DNA from: Neopestalotiopsis rosae
Taxonomy: Eukaryota > Ascomycota > Sordariomycetes > Amphisphaeriales > Sporocadaceae
Direction: 5' to 3'
Assembly (NCBI GenBank): GCA_023078685.1
Contig: JALGAS010000008.1
Span: 1,364,001-1,428,000 of the forward strand
Length of the DNA: 64,000 nt
Part shown: piece after piece, positions 35,217 through 47,098 of the stretch
Numbering within the stretch: the first letter of the stretch is position 1
Layout of the letters: every line of letters begins with the position of its first letter
Made by a program: the position numbers and the translations under genes
The notes under the pieces: model-generated
The model's input: the letters and a program-made list of their open reading frames with translations, nothing else
Database searches by the model: none
Told to the model about the DNA's origin: nothing

Positions 35217-35225
35217 AGCCCAGCC

Positions 35226-36647
35226 ATGGACGAGGTCGAACCTAATGACGGGGCACCCTCCAGGCTCCCCGCCGCGAACTCGAACATACGTCCTGGTCAT
35301 GCGCTCCCCTTTGTAGCTCCCAGCTCCTACCTCAGGCCGAAACCGAAACCGCGCATCGCATCCGTATCCGAACCGACTCCAATGAGCCCAATTGACGAGG
35401 AACAACTGCAAGGCCTGGTGCGTGCTGCTGCTTCTACTACTCCTTGTCTGAAGCTCTTGAGCTTCGACATCCTTCCTATGGCGAAAAACTCTGGAGCTGC
35501 TTTTGCTACATTCCCATGCGAGCTTCTTCCCTTTGCATGAACTGTGTGACATTCAGACTTTGAATCATGCGAAAACTGACTTTGTCTGCAGAGAGGTCTT
35601 CGCGAGTTCCTCCAACGAAGAACAAGCTACGATGTCTTGCCCATGTCCTTTCGCCTCATCGTCTTGGACAATGATCTCCTGATCAAGAAGAGCTTGAACA
35701 TCCTCATACAAAATGGTACTCGACCACCCTATTGCCTCGGTCCCCGCCAGTTGGACTAACCTCGTCGCACGACACAGGCATCGTCTCGGCACCACTATGG
35801 GATTCGCATACCTCGAGATTCGCCGGTCTCCTTACCAGTACGGATTACATGAATGTGATCCAATACTACTGCCAGTTCCCCAATGAAATCGATAATGTCG
35901 AGAAATTTCGTCTGAGCAGTCTTCGAGGTAATAATCGACACGAAAAGCAGGACCCCGCGTGACCACTGCTGACGAGAAGGCACAGATATTGAAAAGGCGA
36001 TTGGCGTTCAGACACTCGAGACAGTGTCGGTGCATCCAAACCGCCCACTTTATGAGGCTTGTAGTCGCATGCTCAAAAGCCGTGCCCGAAGAATACCCCT
36101 TGTAGACATTGATGATGAAACCGGCAGGGAGACGGTTGTCAGCGTCATCACTCAGTACCGCATCCTCAAGTTCATTGCCGTCAATACGGAACAGTACACG
36201 TCACTCCTGAAGAAATCAGTACGCGAGATCCAGCTAGGAACCTACAAGAATCTTGCGACATGCCAGATGTCGGACTCGGTCCTCGACGTAATCAACCTCA
36301 TGGTCGTCCAAAATATATCGGCCGTGCCTGTGGTCGACAAGAACAACACCGTGCTCAACGTTTTCGAGGCAGTGGATGTCATTCCTTGCATCAAAGGTGG
36401 GGCTTATGATGAGCTCAAGTCCCCAGTAGGCGAAGCCTTGTGCAAGCGGCCCGAGGACTTTCAAGGCATATATACCTGTACCGAGGATGACCGGCTCGAT
36501 GCAATATTTCAGACCCTGCGCCAGTCACGCGTACACAGGCTTGTCGTCATCGACGACCGGCAACAGCTGAGAGGCATCATTTCCCTGTCAGACATTCTCA
36601 AGTACGTGCTATTTCATGGCGATGAGGCTGATTACTTCTCGTCGTGA
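35226..36647 (+). CDS. SNF4: AMP-activated protein kinase gamma subunit (Snf4)
   Basis: Four exons (35226-35417, 35592-35715, 35778-35927, 35986-36647) give 375 aa. After a ~60-residue Pro-rich N-terminus come four CBS repeats: [39 protein letters not shown] with DYMNVIQYY, then [39 protein letters not shown], and [20 protein letters not shown] with [15 protein letters not shown]. The protein should bind adenine nucleotides and regulate the Snf1 kinase complex in glucose derepression, including control of plant-wall hydrolase genes in filamentous fungi. Introns are ordinary, although the first (174 nt) is longer than the others. Motifs and length match the family. Confidence 0.95.
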
Positions 36648-37621
36648 GGTTCTCTACATAAAAGGGCGATCTGGAGGGCATTGCAAGGCGTACGGCGTCA
36701 TCTACTCGGTCAGGGCAGGAAGGAAAGCTCTTTGGATTTCCTTGTGCACATGACGGTTTCTTCATCCATCAGCTTATAGAAGCCTGCCCGTCACATTTCC
36801 TTTGGTGGCATTGTACCTTTTTGGCAGAGGGGAGATGGCAATGGATTTTCCAGGAGTTTCAGACGGTTCAATCAATATACAGACTATCTACCCATCACAT
36901 ACCGTATATAATGCAAAGGCCGGCGCAGCCGAATAAAAAAACCTTTTACGACACACCAAACCAAAAAGTTCCTTGCAGCTTCTTAGCTTAAGTGTCTTTC
37001 ACATGATTGCAAAGCGAGCTGCTTCTCCTCTCGAAAAGTTTACATTAGAGCAAGGAAGAAACCGCTGCAAACGTGCGCGCAGAGATGCATCTGCATAGAT
37101 ACACATATTACCTACCTATATACCCCAAATCGCTTTGCAATTAATGGCATGCATGGCATAATCCGAGCCTCGAGGGTGACATACGATTACGTGCGTCAGG
37201 AAAGAATAATGTCCCAGCCTCACGACGACAGCGGCCAGCTGAACTCTAAAGACGTGCTGAGTGACGGAAGTTGCAGCAAGATCGAACTGCATCTACCTTA
37301 TATGCAAGGCAGGTACTAAGTGCCTAACCTTAGATCGTGAGACATGAAGTGCGAGACAGACAAAGAGCCGCCATTTATTTTTTATTTCCCACTTTATTGC
37401 TCACTCTGATACATGGTGGTGGAAGGTGCAACTGAGTTCCTTAACAAATGTCTAGTTTGCTCCTGTTCCACCTCCCCCGTCCCAAGCTGAATCTTTAACA
37501 TACATACCTTTATTGGTCTCATGTGGCAACACGATATTATTCTAAATTCCACTGGAAGCCAGAGTCTTCTACCTCTTCCGGCTCGCTTCTTTGAGAAGAC
37601 ACTTCCGGTCTCATCCACCTC
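36648..37621. other. Intergenic
   Basis: A 974-bp spacer with the SNF4 3' flank and the presumed promoter of the RhoGAP gene. No gene recognised. Confidence 0.5.
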
Positions 37622-40600
37622 ATGCAGCCTTACAAGTATGGTTCGCCGCCCCTCAAACGAAAGGAGCTTGCCGTCAGTAATGACCTTCTCTCGTCTCGAA
37701 AATCTTGTCCTGCTCTGTACAGCATGATGGCAAACCCTGAAAAGTCCAGGGACACAGTCCAACAGCTTCGGGTCTCATCTCCAGCAAATGACATGATAGG
37801 CACCAATGCAGACTCCTCGCATATACAAGGCCAGCGCCGGGTGCGAATCAGTAATACTTGGAGTTCTTCTAGTGCCAATATCGACTTCATTTCTATCTCT
37901 AAAGAAGAGGAGGTGAATGACACAAAGCCGTTTGTTACGGAGTACAATCACCTGGCGAAAAAGGTTCAGTACAGCCCTCTGTAAGAATGTATTTTGACAA
38001 CCAGTGCAAAGTTGACTTGGAGTTGGCAGTATGGCATACGATCACTCGTCCCGGGCGACTTTCCGTTGCAAAGCGTTAGTATCTCGCATGCTGGCCTCGC
38101 CCTCAAAACTGACCGTCTACAGGAGAACACAAGCCAGTCGCTTCCCAACCGTAAAAGCAGCTGGATGTCGAGGGTTTTGCATCATGGATCAACGACACAA
38201 ACCGAACGGCCGTTGGCGGATATGTCGAATCAAATCTTGCGGCACCGAAGAACCATCAGTGATCTTGCCGTGAATTTTGTGCAGAATCAACGCAAAGAGG
38301 GGCTCCGGAATGAGAATCTTCGCGATCTAGTTCGACTCTGCGGGAAGAGTATGCTCTATTTACCCCACGAGTATGCTCACGGCTCATTGGTATTGCCAAC
38401 ATGTCTGCGTGCAACAGCGCAATATCTGGTGCAACATGGTGTGTATCCTCGAAATATCTTACTGTTCCATTACTGACAGGATATGAAAGCTCAAACAAGC
38501 GGCATCTTCAGGGTACCCGGCTCTGTACGTGTTGTCAATGCACTTTACGATTACTACTGCGTCGGGATCGATGGTGAGGATGTATCAACTACAACTCATT
38601 GCCCGAGTCTTCCTTCTCATCTCAATTGTGGTGTACACGACGTTGCGTCTACCTTCAAGCGCCTCTTGGCCGGGTTACCTGGCGGTATTCTAGGCTCACT
38701 CGGCCTGTTTGATGCTCTGGTCGCCATACATAGTCAGCTTCACAACACTGTCGAAACGAACAGGACAAAGGAAAGCAAGTTGCGAGCAAGAATGATTGCC
38801 TTGACCATATGTACGGTCAGATCACAATACCAACGTGATTTGATATGTGCCGTCTTTGGGCTGCTATGCCTAGTCGGTCGTACCGCTGAAAATACTCCCC
38901 GAGAAGATGATTATGGCAGACCGATGCCCACTTCTGACCTGATGGGCTACAACGCTCTGGCAATCATATTCGGACCACTACTTGTCGGCGATTTGCTGGG
39001 TTCGTACAGCATGAAGCTTGCAGACCCAGTCTCTGGTCTCGTCATCCTGCCAATTACTCAGCCAGGTTCTGGAAAGTATCGCAGACTGAAAGGATTGAGA
39101 AAGGAAAAGTCAGGAATACTGGCTGTCGACAGGATCATGGTGGCAAACGATATTACGGAGATGCTGCTTGTGCATTGGAGAGATGTAGTGCGGAATTTAG
39201 CCAGCCTAAAAGCCCACAAGAGGGAGGAGCCTAAGACCAACACAATGAAAACAAATGGTCAATTGAGGGAGATATTGGCCCAGGGCGACAAGCCAACTTT
39301 TTCAAGATCGGCTGCTTCTCCTACGGGAGATTTGGAAAGAGGTATATCACAAAGGTCCAGATTACACGCTCCAAGACGCATGAGCACTCCTCCTGCTGCA
39401 CACTCGACATCCTACTCAGGTAAGCTCAATGGAGACCAAACATCTAGTGTTGATTACTCATCAATGGATACAGGGTTGGGAATTTCGGAGATGCATTTCG
39501 GTGATGTTGGTCAAGATGACACGCTGCAGCTGAAGCGTCGTCGGTCTCGACCACCTAGCTCGGTTGCGTTTCGTCAAATATCTGGTGGCCATCCCATGAG
39601 TCCTCTGTCTCCCACCATGGAAGAGGGACCTACTCTTGAACAACCTGAGAGCCAACTACAGAGAAATCAGTACGAGAGTTTCGAGCAATCTTCCAACAAG
39701 CCAGATTGTCAGAACAGGCATGACAGTGCTATCAACATTATTGATCAGTCGTTGAGCGGCTCACATGATTCTCCAAATCCTCCAGCGCAGTCAGACTACG
39801 GTCAGCCACTGCCGCCGACCCACCAACCAATCAAGCATCAAGTTACAAAGGACGACTTGGAATACACAGAGTTGAAAGTGGATACTAGGAGAATCGCAGA
39901 CAATGTGCTGACCGAGAGCTCAATGTCTCTGGGTAGCATAAGAAGACGCAATCCAAGCAGTTCAGGATCTGAAACCCATAGCGAAAAACAGTATCAGTCA
40001 CAGGTAGATGACTCGACAGCAGGTCATACGCCACTCCTTCGCGGTCACAAGTCTCCCATACAAGAATCCAAGTCCACACGAGTGGTTGCATTCGATGACG
40101 GCAGTACACGCAGTACTATTTCTCCTTCTCCTTTAGGGTTTCATTGTTCAAAAGGCCAGGAAAATATGGAGGCAAATTCCATACAGCACAGCATTAGACC
40201 ATCGAGTTGTTCTCCAGAGCCATATCCAGGGAGAGCCAAATCGCCGAGCTATATGCCTTCTCCACTGAACCCATCAAGAACGCCGCCACTATACAAGGCC
40301 GAACTTTTGTCGGCACCTGAAGACTCGCGCACTCAGTATAGCAATGGGCAGCCGACTATTCCAGCCCGAGATTCCACCCCCACCATCAGATGGAAACAGC
40401 TCGTCAGAGGTAGCTCGCCGTTTTCTCCAGAGGAATTAAAAAGCAAGCGTATGGCACGAGGATCACGACAAAGCCTTGCTCATGAATCATGGGAGCCAAG
40501 GGCAAATGAAGACCTACCCGATTCTCTGACACCTGACTGGAAACGTCAATTGTTGATGAAGCGGAGAAGCAGAGAACAAAGCGAGCAAGATTATGCCCCG

Positions 40601-41917
40601 CCAAAACGTGTCAATGGAAATGGAAAATTGCCTTCCGAAGATTTGGTCGTAGAGTGTTCACATTCGACCAAAGATAACGCACCTTCTCTTCTCGACCCCC
40701 AAGCTTCCGCTTCCTCTTCGTCCCAACGATCTACATCAAAGCCGGTCAGTGGAACTGTAAAGGCAATTGCGGCACGATTTGACACTGGTTCTGAGGAATC
40801 AACCTCAAGCCAAAATCGAAGGACTCTTAAAGGATCACGTAGCTTTATGTCACCAAATACAGACTTTGAGAACCAAAACGGTACTCAAAACACAGCAAGC
40901 CAGTCGGATAGCAAAAACGCCATCAACGCCCCAGGCGTAGTTTTGTCAAATCAAGGATTGAAGAGGACGAGGAGCACCCCAGGACGTTTCCGTGCGTCAA
41001 TAAGCCGCTTGAGCCAAGGATTGAGGTCGAGTCCTGCCTTGGCAAAGCATGCCGAATTTCTAAGTCCATCAAAGCCGAGTGCTATTCCCGAAGATGAAGT
41101 CTCCACGTTCAACAATTTACATGGCGAGAACCAAGCAATTTCTTCGGGGGTCCCACAGCTACAGGTCCAACCTATGCGACCCCTTTCCACCGATGCCATA
41201 GTGTTGCTTCGTGATGGCTTACCGAGAAGAGAAGGTTTACCGAGGAGAAGACGTTCTGATATGACCTTGCATTCGCCTGAGACCTTTGAGCATGACCACC
41301 CCGCCGAGAATGGTACCGATGATACCTCACGCGGGACTAGACACATGCGCAGATCTAACAGTGGCACGAGTGAGATCCAACGTCACCAAATTCGATTACT
41401 CCATAGCCAGTTGGATGTGCGCAATGAACATATTCATGGTTTACGGAAAGATCTCGATGCGATGTATGGAACTGACGTAGGTGTTCTCAGTCAACAACTA
41501 CGTCACACTAAACGGGAGTGTCAGTTGTGGAAAGATCGTGCTCTGGCAGCAGAAAAGAAACTCCGCGTTTTTGAGAGATTTTCGGCAAAGTTCAAGGGCC
41601 TCAAGGGGGATGTTGACGAAATGTCCAATAGTGTTGGCGCGCGGTCGAGTACTTGCAGCTATAGCAACCTACACCGCGCATTGTCGCAGAGCTCGTGTTG
41701 CTCTACACATCCGGAGAGACCAGGCACAAGTCAAACCTGCCACCATCACGAGAAAGACCGCAGGAGCGGTGGTAGCGATGGCGTCGACGACCCCGAGGTA
41801 TATGAGAACTATATAAGCAAGTATCTCGACGACACGCAGGCGAGGACGAGACAATGCACGATTTCAAAAGCCCAGTCGGAACTGTGGGTTGCTGCTGAAA
41901 GACTCCTGGGTGTTTGA
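37622..41917 (+). CDS. RhoGAP-domain protein with long disordered region and C-terminal coiled coil
   Basis: The proposed model has exons 37622-37980, 38023-38074, 38123-38438 and 38490-41917, 1384 aa. The last intron (38439-38489, CTGAC branch, GAAAG end) is well supported because it joins YLVQH to the arginine-finger motif SGIFRVPGS. The first (42 nt) and second (48 nt) are less certain. Retaining the second keeps the frame and gives 1400 aa. The GAP domain spans about residues 210-430 (HDVASTFKRLLAGLPGGIL; YNALAIIFGPLLVG). About 700 Ser/Pro-rich residues follow, then a coiled coil at about 1210-1290 (QIRLLHSQLDVRNEHIHGL; LAAEKKLRVFERF). It should stimulate GTP hydrolysis on a Rho-type GTPase in polarity or wall signalling. 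Which Rho protein is unknown. The true N-terminus may differ. Confidence 0.82.
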
Positions 41918-42214
41918 GGAGTTACGAAAAAGGGGTGAAAATGATACACCAGATGACAGGGGTAATGCTATTCAGACATGAAACTTTGGAATCATGGCGA
42001 CAAGGCAGTCACTTTATAGAACTAAGTTTCATCTTTGCAGACACCATCTTGTGAAATCCACCTTACAGCTACGTGTTGGGTCCATATGTTCATGGGAAAG
42101 AGTCATCCGAAACTCAACGTGACCGGCTATTTGATTACGAATGAGTACGATATCTTCAAACCAGAGCCGACCAGTTCCAACACGGTTCAAATGTATAGTA
42201 GCCTGTGAGTCCTC

Positions 42215-42523
42215 TCAATGCCCACTCGCTCCCTTTGCAGTGTAATAATCTGCTGCCCCTGGTGTCATGGATAGCGGTCGATAGGGGCCTCCCCCAAACT
42301 GGTTGCCGGTACCCCAGTCTTTGTGCTCCTTGGACACGTTCTTTTCGTAGCTCTCGACTGCGGGCGATTTGAAGAGCTTTTTCAGCCTCTGGCGTTTGGA
42401 AAGCGGTTCTTCCGCGACTCCTGCTGCCGCGCCCCCGACATCGTTGGTATCAGTAGTCGCGGTGTTTTGTTCAGCCTCATGGCTTTTGGTGTCGGTGTGT
42501 TTGGTGCTGATGGAAGAAGACAT
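42215..42523 (-). CDS. Small hydrophilic protein, function unknown
   Basis: A single exon of 102 aa from the ATG at 42523 (the frame is open further upstream, but MSSSISTKHT is the more natural start). The N-terminal half is Thr/Ala/Glu-rich and disordered. The C-terminal half has LSKRQRLKKLFKSPAVE and a compact motif KDWGTGNQFGGGPYRPLSMT followed by PGAADYYTAKG. The Gly/Tyr-rich C-terminus looks conserved in style and suggests a real protein. No domain or localisation signal is recognised. It converges on the RhoGAP gene, whose stop is 297 bp away. Confidence 0.55.
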   Translation of the reverse strand: MSSSISTKHTDTKSHEAEQNTATTDTNDVGGAAAGVAEEPLSKRQRLKKLFKSPAVESYEKNVSKEHKDWGTGNQFGGGPYRPLSMTPGAADYYTAKGASGH

Positions 42524-43617
42524 GGGGCTTAGTGGTTTGTTTGAGTATAATGTCGTGACAAGATGGAGTATATGGAGATCCAATCGTCTTGGACATTAAG
42601 CTTGATGCTTTTCCCTCTTTTCTCCCTTCGCTTGCTCTGGTCATCGATGTCGCAAGGTTTTGGGTCCTTGTCGGGGGTATTACATGATTCAGCATCGCCT
42701 CATTGACGATGCGTCATAAGCTCACTTTGTGAATGTGGCGCAGCCGTGTTGTTGCATGGAAAGGCGTACACACGTCCGTCTGGTTAGGCGACGGTGAGGG
42801 GATTGCCATGATATTTGATAAGTTGATTCTTTATCATAGATACATGAGATCAGCAAATTGATCGAGAAACGCGAATTCTTGTAATAATATAAGAGGTACT
42901 AGCATTGTATGGCAGTGGCCATCCCGATGGTCCTCGGTCCTACTGTTAGTCCAGTTACAGTCTTGTGATTTTGTGAAAAGATATCTGGTAAGCTTCATTT
43001 CTTTAATTAGTATTTACTGCTAGTGCATACAGGGGGATAGCCGAGTCATATACTGTGTAGGTTTGTGACAAGTATGCATATAAACGTGGTGCTATAACAC
43101 CCCTTTTCCATATTGTTACATGCCTTGAAGGGCCTATAAATATGTGGTATTTGATCAGAAGCTACAGAAAACTTGCGATGATCATGTCCCTATCTTTGTC
43201 TCCTTTTAATTTTTATTCAAGTATATACACATGCGTAAAAAGGACTTGCTGTGCACATGAGCCGGCCAGCCGGTCGTATAACTTGACCACCGCCGGGGAA
43301 GCGCTAAGCAGTAAGTGCACCTACTGTGGGCTCTGTAGTAATAACTAGCAAGCACTTGAGAGTAGTGTGGCTTGTATGCCAATACAAAAGTCGGAACTGA
43401 CAGGGAAGCTGAAGACTCTGTAAGTGGCAACCAAAAAAGGAGACTTGTTGGACCTGTATGTGAGAAGTAGGTAGTCATGACTTCTCAAGGTTATATTAAC
43501 TGCACTAGGTTACCTATGTACACGCCATTGGCACTTTCAACAAAGGACTGCGGGATAACTTAGGCTTGAGCTAAGGAGCTTCCATATCGCAGACTCATCT
43601 CAGGCATGTTTCAATTC
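42524..43617. other. Intergenic, AT-rich
   Basis: A 1.1-kb spacer upstream of the small hydrophilic gene and downstream of the rhodopsin-type gene. Frames at 43142-43348 and 43206-43478 overlap on opposite strands and lack features. This gap marks the boundary between core genes on the left and accessory genes on the right. Confidence 0.5.
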
Positions 43618-43912
43618 CTACACGACCCCTAAGTCCGAGTCGCGACTTTCGAGTCTTCGATCTTGTCCCATGTACACCCGGTCTGCCGCATTACTGTGTT
43701 CACCACGGCTTACCCTCTGAAGCTCAATTGTCGTACTTCTACCGGTATTCCTCAATGGAGACAGCTGTTTCCCCTTTTGGATTAGGTGCTTGAATGAGAC
43801 CGGGAAAAGAGGCGCACAAGCAACAATGATCACAGTGGTATACTCGATTTGCCTAAAAAGTGCAATTAGGATCTGACTGGGCCACCTGGCTAGATCAATT
43901 TGCGTGAGGAGG

Positions 43913-43969
<57 letters not shown>

Positions 43970-45003
43970 CTCACGTCCAGTAAGCGAAAGGCTCGATGAC
44001 AATCGTAATGTCATCAGACTTGATCAATCGTAGTGTATAATAAAATCGGATTATACTAGCGATATTGGCACTAATGTTACGTGTGAGCGACCAAGTGGCG
44101 CTTCCATAGCTGTAAAAGAGATGTATACATACAATATGCCCATGGAGAAGATGGCAATAACCCCAAACTTTGACCTGAAAGGCATTTGAATTCCCCAAAG
44201 AGCAACCAAAGGTAAAACAAGGATGGTAATGTCGGATAAAATGTTGATTGCGCTGGAAGCAACCTGAATCGCGTTAGTGTCGATGCAGCGGCCTGGCAGC
44301 CACGGATTCCAAATTTTTTCCCGAGGGATGCAAGCACATATGAATGAAATCATAACAGATGCATAGAAGAAGAAGTTAATCCAGATGAGAGCCAATAAGC
44401 CGTTCCGTCTAAGGCTATCGCGCCGATGTTGGAAGAAAATCGTGTCGATCTGGCGGAGAACGACATACTTGGCTGGAAACATCATTGGACTGTATAGTAC
44501 TTCCAGGACGTTGAAGATCTGAGTGAAAGCCAGAGGTTACGAAGAGAGCTCTATTTGACGACAAGATTCACCGACTCACCTTCAGAAGTTCCACAAAATT
44601 GGCGAGAGGCACATTCCATTGATGCTTGCCTTGGCCATAATGTCCTGTGTACATGCACAGGGGGACATAAACTATCATCAAGGCCTAGAGATCTAATCAG
44701 CAGTGCATCAGACATTGGGTAAAAGTAAACACACCACCGACCACAGTAAAACACCTATAAGCCAGATCGTTATTACATGCTTTGTGTAGAAGTCTGTGGC
44801 AATTACTCACCATCGTTGATATCGAACTTTTTCACGATATACACGCGTGCGAAGGTGCGCAAGGTAATCGCAGGTATACACAAGGCTAGACAAACAGCTC
44901 CGATGATGTTTAGGACGGGGTGGATTGTAGTTGGGTCGTTGAAATTTGAGACTAGCCCATCAGGGGGTTCAAGCGCCGGTATGGTGTGGGGATCTACTTC
45001 CAT
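43618..45003 (-). CDS. Fungal rhodopsin-domain (Pth11-like) seven-helix membrane protein
   Basis: Six exons (45003-44811, 44754-44738, 44684-44580, 44518-44133, 44070-43975, 43852-43618) sum to 1032 nt, 343 aa. Seven hydrophobic segments are visible, from HPVLNIIGAVCLALCIPAIT through LALIWINFFFYASVMISFIC and INILSDITILVLPLVALWGI to TTVIIVACAPLFPVSF. The stretch GRCIDTNAIQVASSAINIL, the LPLVALWGIQMPFRSKFGV loop and SIIRFYYTLRLIKSDD are typical of the fungal rhodopsin/PTH11-like family, whose members are putative surface receptors. No CFEM domain is present. The 17-nt second exon is inferred from splice signals and frame. The last intron contains a 55-nt poly-A run (poly-U in the pre-mRNA). It diverges from the methyltransferase gene. 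Confidence 0.85.
43913..43967 (+). repeat. 55-nt poly-A tract
   Basis: An uninterrupted run of 55 A on the plus strand, lying inside the last intron of the rhodopsin-type gene just after its 5' splice site. The run is unusually long for fungal nuclear DNA, and its exact length may be a sequencing or assembly estimate. Confidence 0.9.
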
Positions 45004-45954
45004 GGTGCCTTTGACAAGGCCCGCTGCGAAGTACGTCGATGCGAATCCAACTTCCTCAACAAAATACCTGTATTAGCTCTCGTGAACCAATGCAAAGGTT
45101 CAAGAAGTGTGAAAGATAGAAAAGGGAACCAGGGAGTCTCAGGAACCACAACTCTGGTGGTCGCACGGGGACATTCGAGGTGTTGTCTGCGGCTTGGCTT
45201 TACTGAAGGATGCCGCGTTCTGGGTGCTGGGTTAGTGGGCAGGAATCAGGATGCTGCCGAGGCGTGATGTGACCATGGGTCAAGAGTAATGGAGCAAGCC
45301 TAGTCAACAATTATCGCGACACATATAAACTGTAACATGGCAAGTTACTTCCGGACCACTTCCACACCGGTAAGAGATCATTGTACATCTACCCGCTTTA
45401 ATCACCACCTGAAGATGGCGAGGCTGGCTGCCACCAGACGCAAACATCATACTTTTCAGCGCTAAAGGCGGTTGTCGATTGAGCATACCCACCAGGCAGG
45501 CTTGAGCAGGATGCATCAGGATGCGAGCGGATTGTCAGGAACTGACTTCTGTTGTGGACGTAATATCTGCAGACTTGCGTCCTCGTTCTTCTCGTCTCGA
45601 TTGTCAATACATCGGAGTGGCATGATTGGCACAAAGGCGAGGTGGCATGATATGCACGTACGGCCCTTTCAGCTGTGTAGCGCCCAGCGCGCGTTATTTG
45701 TATCAAAGATTATGTCTAATGTTACACGGCATATGCGGCACAAATGTTGTCGATCCTTTGACTTACAACATCATCATACAGTGCGAGATTTTCTTGCTGT
45801 CTGAGTCGGGGATGTATTAAAGATGACATTGAGATACTCTTTCCAAGGAATGCTTGTTGCCACCAAGTGCCTTGTTTGACTTCCTTCTCTGGTTTCTTTC
45901 CAACTAGAATCCCGCATCAATCAATCAGAGCAGTTTGACTCAATCACAAGAACG
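45004..45954. other. Divergent promoter region, receptor-like gene and methyltransferase
   Basis: This 951-bp interval has short overlapping frames on both strands (for example 45398-45706 and 45472-45804) without domain features. It presumably contains the promoters of both flanking genes. Confidence 0.45.
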
Positions 45955-46904
45955 ATGGCGGATGTGTACACAGATAATATGACTCGCATTCCAAGCGAGG
46001 TAGACCGGTACGTATAAACCTCCTGCAGACTTTGCAAACATTCGCTAACAGTAAATGATGACAGGCTGAATGAACAATTTGATCTCTTGACACAGTAGAA
46101 TTCACCCTCAGACCTGTCACTCCTCTCGTATCCATTTCTAACAGACAACACAGGAACATCGGATACGTTCTACTTCCATCCATCGAACTCTCCCCAACAG
46201 CAAGAATTGCTGATATGGGCACTGGGACGGGCACGTTTCTTGTATCTCTCCAGACTCACTACCCTGATGCCGTGCTTGAGGGTTTCGACATTTCCTCCGA
46301 GCTCTTCCCAGCACAAGACACTCTACCATCGAAGATATCCCTCGGCGTGTTAGACATGAAGCAACCCTTTCCGACTGAGATGCACGGAAAATACGATTTG
46401 GTCCACGTACGCATGTTGGTAACAGCAATGCTCCCTAACGAGTGGGATGCAACGGTCCGGAACCTGGTGGGACTGCTCAAGCCGGGCGGCTTCTTGCAAT
46501 GGGAAGAATGCGAGTTCATCAATGCTGAATACTTGCTGCAAAACCCCAACGCTCGTTTCGAGAAAACAGCGTTCATTGGAGATCAATTCCGTAATGCACT
46601 CCGGGAACGGCTCGAGAAGGGATGGAACACTCTACCACAAGACATGGGCAATGCGGGACTCACTTCCATAATTAGCGATGTTTCCCCCTCTGACAAAGTA
46701 CCAGAAACTCGGCCAAGAATGACGGCGAGCATTCTTAGTCTTGTTTTCACCTGGGCACGCATGATGGCTGAGAGAGGGGTACCCAATTCGCTATCCAACG
46801 ATGAGTTGAACAAGCTTCAAGAAGAAGTTGCCGAAGAGATCAAATCTGGTGCCTACTTGAAATTTAACATTCATGTAGCATGTGGTCAAAAGCCGCTTCA
46901 GTGA
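45955..46904 (+). CDS. SAM-dependent methyltransferase
   Basis: Three exons (45955-46007, 46065-46094, 46154-46904) give 277 aa. The SAM-binding motif I is IADMGTGTGTFLVSL at residues 46-60, followed by the acidic motif II region (AVLEGFDISSELFP), post-I YDLVHVRMLV and motif III-like LVGLLKPGGFLQWEECEF. The order RLNEQFDLLTQNIGYVLLPS before motif I is typical of the fungal LaeA-like/secondary-metabolite methyltransferases. The small 30-nt second exon joins in frame at both ends with a usable gtagaa donor. A small-molecule O- or N-methyltransferase is most likely. A regulatory LaeA-type role is the alternative. It is tail-to-tail with the prenyltransferase gene (194 bp between stops). Confidence 0.85.
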
Positions 46905-47098
46905 AGAGGAATTACAGTGACGTCTGGAAAAATCGCGGCAGCTTTACTGTTCGGAGTATGTTCAATAGCTCTTGACCAAGTGTCTTCACATAGCTAGATA
47001 AGACAAATGGCAACTTATTCCTAAATTCTCTTGTCCTTCAAGATTTGACCCATTGACTCTAGTAACCAGAATCATGAAGGAGGATCTGACGCTCGCGT

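Larger units (their letters stand above)
31903..35225. other. Gene-poor 3.3-kb region between VAC8 and SNF4
   Basis: This is the longest gap in the window, between divergent VAC8 and SNF4. It contains the 10-bp tandem repeat at 32511-32540, A-rich runs at 34612-34632, and near its right end an open frame at 34854-35216 that probably lies in the SNF4 leader. Short frames elsewhere show no family features. A non-coding RNA is possible but nothing in the sequence supports one directly. Confidence 0.5.

Noticed and set aside
43618..43974. Minus-strand frame starting with a poly-Phe run
   Set aside because: The Phe run is the intronic homopolymer translated; the real exon begins at 43852.
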